From Leuctra nigra (Eukaryota > Arthropoda > Insecta > Plecoptera > Leuctridae), in the NCBI GenBank assembly GCA_934045905.1, contig OW203761.1, positions 35,390,964-35,454,963 of the forward strand: 64,000 nucleotides of DNA. The letters are read 5' to 3'. The position numbers and the translations under genes are program-made. Positions 60,201 through 64,000 of this stretch are shown in pieces. The notes below the pieces were generated by a model that was not told the DNA's origin, ran no database searches, and saw only the letters and a list, made by a program, of their open reading frames with translations. How positions within the stretch are numbered: the first letter of the stretch is position 1; the number at the start of each line of letters is the position of its first letter.

Positions 60201-63200
60201 TGATGACATTAGGCATGCAATCACAGCGGCGAAAACTAGAGCTCTGTAGGATATTCCTAAACGAAGTTACAGCGCAGCAAAGACGGATAGGGGGTGGGAA
60301 ACGCGTCATTCACACCCAACTCAGCCGTGAAAACCTGTAAAGGTTGGGTGGGACATACGTCACAAAAACCAGGTTTTTCAAACTTCGCGGGGCTCTAGCG
60401 CCTGAACCAAACATCGCATCGCGTTCGGGTTTTCGACATTCTACTTCTGGTTACAATGTCTATGACATGAATATCTATGAATATCTATGTTGACCATGAC
60501 AGCCCACCTTTAAAGCAATAAAACATCAAATGTAGGGTCAGGTCTAAGTGGCCAGCCAGATCCCCATGTTGGTGGGAAACCGGTATAGGAACTATTGAAC
60601 TTGGGTGAACAGCAGGTTAATTATTACTACAGATTGAATAATTATTTTGATAAATTAATGATTTTAATGATGAATTAATCATTTTGATTACCTACCGTTT
60701 CCTATTGAAGACAAAGCTGAGATTGAATTTGGCATGTCCACCAGTGCGTACCCATTGGTCGATAAATACGTCCATGTCCTTTCCAGTCACAGTGAAAATA
60801 GCTTTAGCAAAGACGTTGGTGCTGATGAGCATATTGGACCACATATTTGCCCCAATCTTTTGCTGTGATGCATTCGATGCTAGGGATAGTTGTTTGTTGA
60901 ATACTTGAAGCAGAAGCTCTTGACCTAGAAAATGGGGCAAATGATTTAAAAACTCATGAAAACAATAACTAGGAAAACGCTCTGTGAAACGCGTTGATGA
61001 GCGAGCACGGATACGCGCAACACCTCGAACCGAAATTCTGCGTCTATCGAAAATATCATTAAAAGCCAATAATTCTAATTGAATTTTTCACAGACTTGTT
61101 TAAAAATCTCCAAATATCACTCAAATATTAGTCCCAATAACCATGCAAAGTTTTAAGTTGATCGATTAAACCTTTATAATTGAACAACGTTCCCAGTAAA
61201 TATTCAAAAATCACAGAATCTCTTTCAAAAAATATACCTGGGACCACTCATACCATATTAGCGTGTGTACACAATATCAGATCGATCTGTTGAACGGTCA
61301 TTATTAGTTTCATATGCGTTTAAAAATTTTTGCTCAACTACCTTGGATTAGAACTGAAGAGTCAAAGTAGCCGTGATCAACATTTTCGAGAAATTTGACA
61401 GCCAACACGCAAAATGTCCGTAAAAAGTCAATTACTTTTGGATTTAAACACAGAATAGTCTGAAAGTAGTCAAAAATAACTATGCAAAGTTTTAAGTTGA
61501 TCGGTCATACGGTTCTAGTTTAAATTTCAAAAATCACATGAAATATTTTTTTAAATTTTAACCAATGGGAGGATTTTGATGAAATTTTGTTTGATTGGGA
61601 AAAATGTTGGTCGTAATGACTTCTCAAAATTTCAAATTGAACGGACCAACCAATCGAAAGATAATATTTTTTTAAATTTGAACCAATTACAGGATCCCTT
61701 TCAAAAACGATCCCAGAGACAGCATAGATTACGTTAGTACGTGTGCAAAATTTCAGATCGATTGCTTGAGCGGCTTAACCTGGGCAGTGCAGGCAAAAAA
61801 ATAAAAAAAATAAAACACAGAGAAAGTGCTATAAAAGTACTGTGGTGATGCTCGCTCAATTAATCTAATTTGAGTACACAAACATTTATAAAACAATAAT
61901 TTATAAGGGGATCGTAGGAATAGGATCCTTGGACCATTAGGTAGTAAGGAGCTCCCCTAAACGGGAAACGGCCTCATTCGACAATATAATCTTTACAAAC
62001 CTATTCGATGTTCCAACATACGCATGACAAGATGAGCCTTCTTGCGCAGGACTTCGATGTAGCGCGGGGACATTGTGTGCAAGTTGCGTACTGAGAAGTG
62101 GAAGCCAGGGTCAGGCTTGCGTGGAGGAAGAGCAGGGGAGGAGGTAGACGAGGGTAATGGTGCAGGGGGCTGACTCGGGTCAAGCACGATGCCACCAAAT
62201 TGCTCCTCGTAACGAACAATTTCTTGAAGGTCCTGCAAATATCAAACAAGGTATTTTTGCGTGGAAAAAGATTGTACCTAACGAACTGCCTTTGGCACTC
62301 TACAACTAATAAGGGCTAAATTGAACACCTTCAAATTTTCACACCAAATGAATAAGGAGACAATTTTTGGTCCAGTTATCTAAATCTAATGATTATTTTT
62401 TGTTTCTAAATTCTCTCAAGAATTGGGACAAAAATTACCTATTTTAGTCCATCACAGTGAGAGAACAAAATGAATGATAAACAGTTGCCTTATGAAGTTA
62501 ACGGATCAAGGTGTGTTTGTTTCCCAGCAGGAGTCTTTCCTAAATAAACATACAAGCATAAAATAGAAAAAATAAGACTAACCGATTGAATGGCCTCGCG
62601 GTATTCGTTATTGCCAAAACACTTCTTTGCATAGAGACCACACAAGTACGTCGAAATCCCCTTCGGAAGCCAAGTGTCTGACCAGCTCTGCATTGAGATG
62701 AAGCACCCAAAGAACTGCTCAGCGATTGCCAGAGCCATTGCCTTACGAGTCAAGTACGTCTGATCAATGATTGCCGGCGAATGAAGAAGATTGGTGCTGA
62801 AAACAAGAAGTCATTATATGATTATCAAATTGATTAATAAAAATGCTCCATACAAACTGTATTACTTGAGTTTACAGCATATAAATATAAACACGGTATA
62901 AACAAATATTTTTAAATACCTTATTTTGAAAAAACTAGATTCTTAAAAGATATGGCTTTGCAATCCAGTAGTCCTACCTGAGAATACTCATGGTGGCATA
63001 AGCAGATACATCTTGATCCACCTCATCAACAAAGACTTGCTTGTAGCATGAATATGGATACCGATTGGCCAGCGTCTCTTCGTAGAACTCAAACGCTTCG
63101 TGCATATACCGCGCTGACACTTTCAATGATGGCATTAACTGGGGCAAGCAGAAGTGAGTCACCTCATGCATGTAGGGGTCGACGAAAATCTCAAATGGTC

Positions 63201-63593
63201 TGCAAGAGTACATCATTACACAAACGTTACAACTTACAGTATGTATGTAATTATATATATGTTAGTGGAATTGTGGAATCTAACAAAGGAAATATGTTTA
63301 ATTTCCTACACACCAAAAAGTTAGTGAATAGATGATAATTTGATAAATGCTTACCCAACAGCCAAAGCAATATTTGGTGCCGAAGCAGGAGTGTTGAGCA
63401 CATAGTGGTACGTTTTCCGCCGCATGTCTGGTGTATAGACAACTTCCACGAGTTCACCGCACGAAACGGCCGTCATGCTTTCATCGACCGTAAACTCCAA
63501 CTTCCAAGTGCAAACCTCGGCAAAACTATCCACGCATGGAAACCACAGGCGAGAGGAGTTTTCATGGCCATGAGTAAACATGTGCGCTCCACG
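51472..63593 (-). CDS. Taf2: TAF2, TFIID subunit 2 (N-terminus beyond window)
   Basis: Core-promoter (initiator)-binding subunit of TFIID. Fifteen exons with matching phases: 63593-63355, 63199-62978, 62796-62583, 62232-62001, 60924-60696, 59922-59683, 58691-58439, 58346-58206, 57927-57734, 57550-57339, 54324-54105, 53830-53668, 53134-52949, 52049-51807, 51672-51472; 1062 residues here. Content in order: the M1-aminopeptidase-like domain ([70 protein letters not shown]), [14 protein letters not shown], then ARM/HEAT-like repeats ([55 protein letters not shown]) and a Ser-rich tail with a Lys/His block ([19 protein letters not shown]). The zinc site HExxH of true M1 peptidases is replaced at the matching place by ALAIAEQFF. 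The upstream boundary at 63593 and the C-terminal stop are the least certain parts. Confidence 0.93.
52205..52390 (-). mobile_element. Helitron-like 3'-end copy (C)
   Basis: CTAG terminus at 52205-52208 followed inward by the family 3' end (AACGCGTTGATGAGCGAGCA on the plus strand). The left flank TTCTAACTA also precedes copy D at 52400, giving a tandem arrangement. TAF2 intron. Confidence 0.55.
52400..52830 (-). mobile_element. Helitron-like diverged copy (D)
   Basis: Begins CTATGAAAATGCTCAGTG, a variant of the family 3' end, and continues with the family's CCAATCGGA / CCAATTGGAGGA type internal sequence. The far boundary is not clear. Confidence 0.45.
53219..53502. mobile_element. MITE (GGACCCCTATTTTCGAGAT ends) carrying a nested insertion
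   Basis: Inverted ends GGACCCCTATTTTCGAGAT and GGTACCTATTTTCGAGAT. An uninterrupted relative lies at 55969-56135, sharing the internal TCTGACGTCAGGCGGCCGTG. The extra length here is the 97-bp element at 53275-53371. Confidence 0.75.
53275..53371. mobile_element. 97-bp hAT-like MITE nested in another MITE
   Basis: Ends TAGAGATGT / ACATCTCTA, interior of repeated TTACCGGTAA. Flanked by CACCAGAG and CACCCGAG (7 of 8 identical), an 8-bp duplication. The intact relative at 55969 lacks it, which supports nested insertion. Confidence 0.75.
54596..54660 (-). mobile_element. Helitron-like 3'-end fragment (E)
   Basis: CTAG terminus followed inward by AACGTGTTGATGAGCGAGCA, the same 3' end as the copies at 34291 and 60969. 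Inner boundary undefined. Confidence 0.45.
54757..54883. mobile_element. Short MITE related to 22733-23141
   Basis: Ends GGTATGTTTGTTTACCCTGC and, inverted from the right, GGTCTGTTCGTTAGGTCTGC; internal GATGTGTAGAAAGTG is shared with the Rbfox-intron copy. Confidence 0.6.
54912..55912. mobile_element. Tc1/mariner-type foldback MITE, interrupted by a hAT element
   Basis: TA flanks both ends (54910-54911, 55913-55914); termini CGAGGGGAGGTCATTATATT. The two arms (about 54912-55165 and 55665-55912) are inverted copies of each other over roughly 240 bp. The centre is occupied by the 421-bp element at 55202-55622; without it the MITE is about 570 bp and nearly all palindrome. TAF2 intron. Confidence 0.85.
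55202..55622. mobile_element. hAT-type element nested in the mariner-like MITE
   Basis: Exact 8-bp duplication GTTTACGG (55194-55201, 55623-55630). Ends CAGTGCTTAATTTG and, inverted, CAGTGGTTAATTTG. Interior is GC-rich with several GGCTTACCCACC units on both strands. No transposase. Confidence 0.92.
55969..56135. mobile_element. MITE, intact relative of 53219-53502
   Basis: Inverted ends GGACCCCTATTTTCGAGATT and its near-exact inverse enclose about 125 bp including TCTGACGTCAGGCGGCCGTG. Confidence 0.75.
56477..57164. mobile_element. Tc1/mariner-type MITE (TA-flanked)
   Basis: TA at 56475-56476 and 57165-57166. Inverted ends CCGTATTAACTCGTGTATAA followed by GACGCA. GTGTATAAG/GACGCA units recur inside both arms. 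The interior is non-coding. It sits in the intron between exons 10 and 11 of the visible TAF2 region. Confidence 0.85.
57246..57273. repeat. Homopolymer A tract
   Basis: 28 consecutive A on the plus strand (T on the TAF2 sense strand), in a TAF2 intron. Confidence 0.9.
58974..59261. mobile_element. Foldback element, about 290 bp
   Basis: The two halves are inverted copies: AAAAAGGCGGCCCCTACTTT at the left and AAAAAGGCGGCCCCCACTTT as inverse of the right end, with matching GATAAAGAGTA(G/A)ATCTGTGTCT blocks inward. No coding and no clear target duplication. TAF2 intron. Confidence 0.75.
60153..60509. mobile_element. piggyBac-type MITE
   Basis: TTAA at both borders (60149-60152, 60510-60513) with inverted ends AGGTGGGCTATCA and AGGTGGGCTGTCA. 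357 bp, non-coding. TAF2 intron. Confidence 0.75.
60969..61862 (-). mobile_element. Helitron-like non-autonomous element, copy B
   Basis: Same element as 33392-34291 in opposite orientation: starts AATTGAGCGAGCATCACCAC, ends GCGTTTTCCTAG followed by T. Similar length (894 versus 900 bp) and collinear interior. TAF2 intron. Confidence 0.65.
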
Positions 63594-63639
63594 CTTCAAG
63601 AAAACAGATATTCATTGAAGTAGTAATAATGAACTAATG

Positions 63640-63797
63640 TGTTCCCTACTGGCTTTTTGAAAAACTGCCAGTGGAGACAGCATGATATATGGAGGGTGCA
63701 AATGTGGAAAACATCCAGTTGCAGTTGAGGCAGGGATCGAACCTGGAACGTTTCAATTGCCAGACGATAGCTCTACCAATTGAACTACACGGCTGGC
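63640..63797 (-). mobile_element. tRNA-derived SINE or tRNA-like sequence
   Basis: On the minus strand the head begins GCCAGCCGTGTAGTTCAATT with an A box (TGTAGTTCAATTGGTAGA) and a B box (GGTTCGATCC, 63734-63743) at tRNA-like spacing, followed by a non-tRNA body to about 63640. The anticodon arm pairs poorly, so a SINE fits better than a functional tRNA. Confidence 0.6.
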
Positions 63798-64000
63798 AGG
63801 CAAATATTAGACCATAATACTATGTAGTGTGCGCCACACCACAGTGCAATGTGGTGCGATGTATTAAATGTCCACACATCCAGCCTTGTAATTTTGTACG
63901 TAGGTTGATAGTGTCTCGCAGGCAAGTGACTGGTCCAATATGCGTGTCCAGTTAAGCCGCGCTTACAACAACTTAACGTTCGAAAATTAACGTTGCAAAA
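63798..64000. other. No exon seen; TAF2 intron continuing past the edge
   Basis: No coding signal. Earlier TAF2 exons, encoding the N-terminus, must lie to the right of the window. Confidence 0.5.

Noticed and set aside
63140..63170. HEVTH in TAF2 as a zinc-peptidase site
   Set aside because: It lies outside the position of the M1 catalytic helix and is also present in the non-catalytic human TAF2; coincidental HExxH.

Overview
The window is animal nuclear DNA, almost certainly from an arthropod and most likely an insect. Genes are split by GT-AG introns, intergenic space is AT-rich and crowded with small transposons, and the encoded proteins (an Rbfox splicing factor, an Mpv17/PMP22 protein, an E2F4/5-type factor and TAF2) are animal single-copy genes. 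A sap-feeding insect is possible from the many TACC/GGTA runs, but the order cannot be fixed by eye.

Layout. 1-2100: 3' half of a non-LTR (LINE) retrotransposon with an open reverse transcriptase frame. 2.1-16.4 kb: no recognisable coding exon, only transposon relics; it probably holds the upstream regulatory region and possible 5' exons of Rbfox. 16.46-28.65 kb (+): eleven coding exons of an Rbfox RNA-binding protein, reconstructed from the sequence with every splice phase consistent (350 aa). 28.65-35.2 kb: 3' UTR, a hAT-type element and a Helitron-like element. 35.2-36.0 kb (-): a three-exon Mpv17-family gene (202 aa). 36.9-47.8 kb (-): an eight-exon E2F gene (369 aa), whose sixth intron carries a nested transposon stack. 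49.7-51.3 kb: intergenic hAT element and MITE. 51.5-63.6 kb (-): fifteen exons of TAF2 (TFIID subunit), its N-terminal part lying beyond the right edge. Its introns hold at least ten small transposons.

The four genes are independent nuclear genes, not an operon: an RNA-splicing regulator, a mitochondrial/peroxisomal membrane protein, a cell-cycle transcription factor and a general transcription factor. E2F and TAF2 lie head-to-tail on the minus strand.

Most interesting items: (1) a very young LTR retrotransposon (LTRs differ at one position seen by eye, 4-bp target duplication, tRNA-Lys-type primer site) inside the E2F intron that separates the Rb-binding exons from the rest. It encodes only a Gag-like protein lacking a zinc knuckle and a second coiled-coil protein, with no polymerase, and it sits inside an older element flanked by an 8-9 bp duplication. 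(2) Three TGCATG motifs crowd the 93-nt Rbfox exon that encodes RNP1, one of them abutting the 3' splice site, which suggests autoregulated skipping. (3) There is a possible 40-nt alternative exon, and a 21-nt microexon, in the Rbfox C-terminal region. (4) Several non-autonomous elements have exact target duplications, including one built of TCGATAT repeats, and there are cases of transposons nested in transposons.
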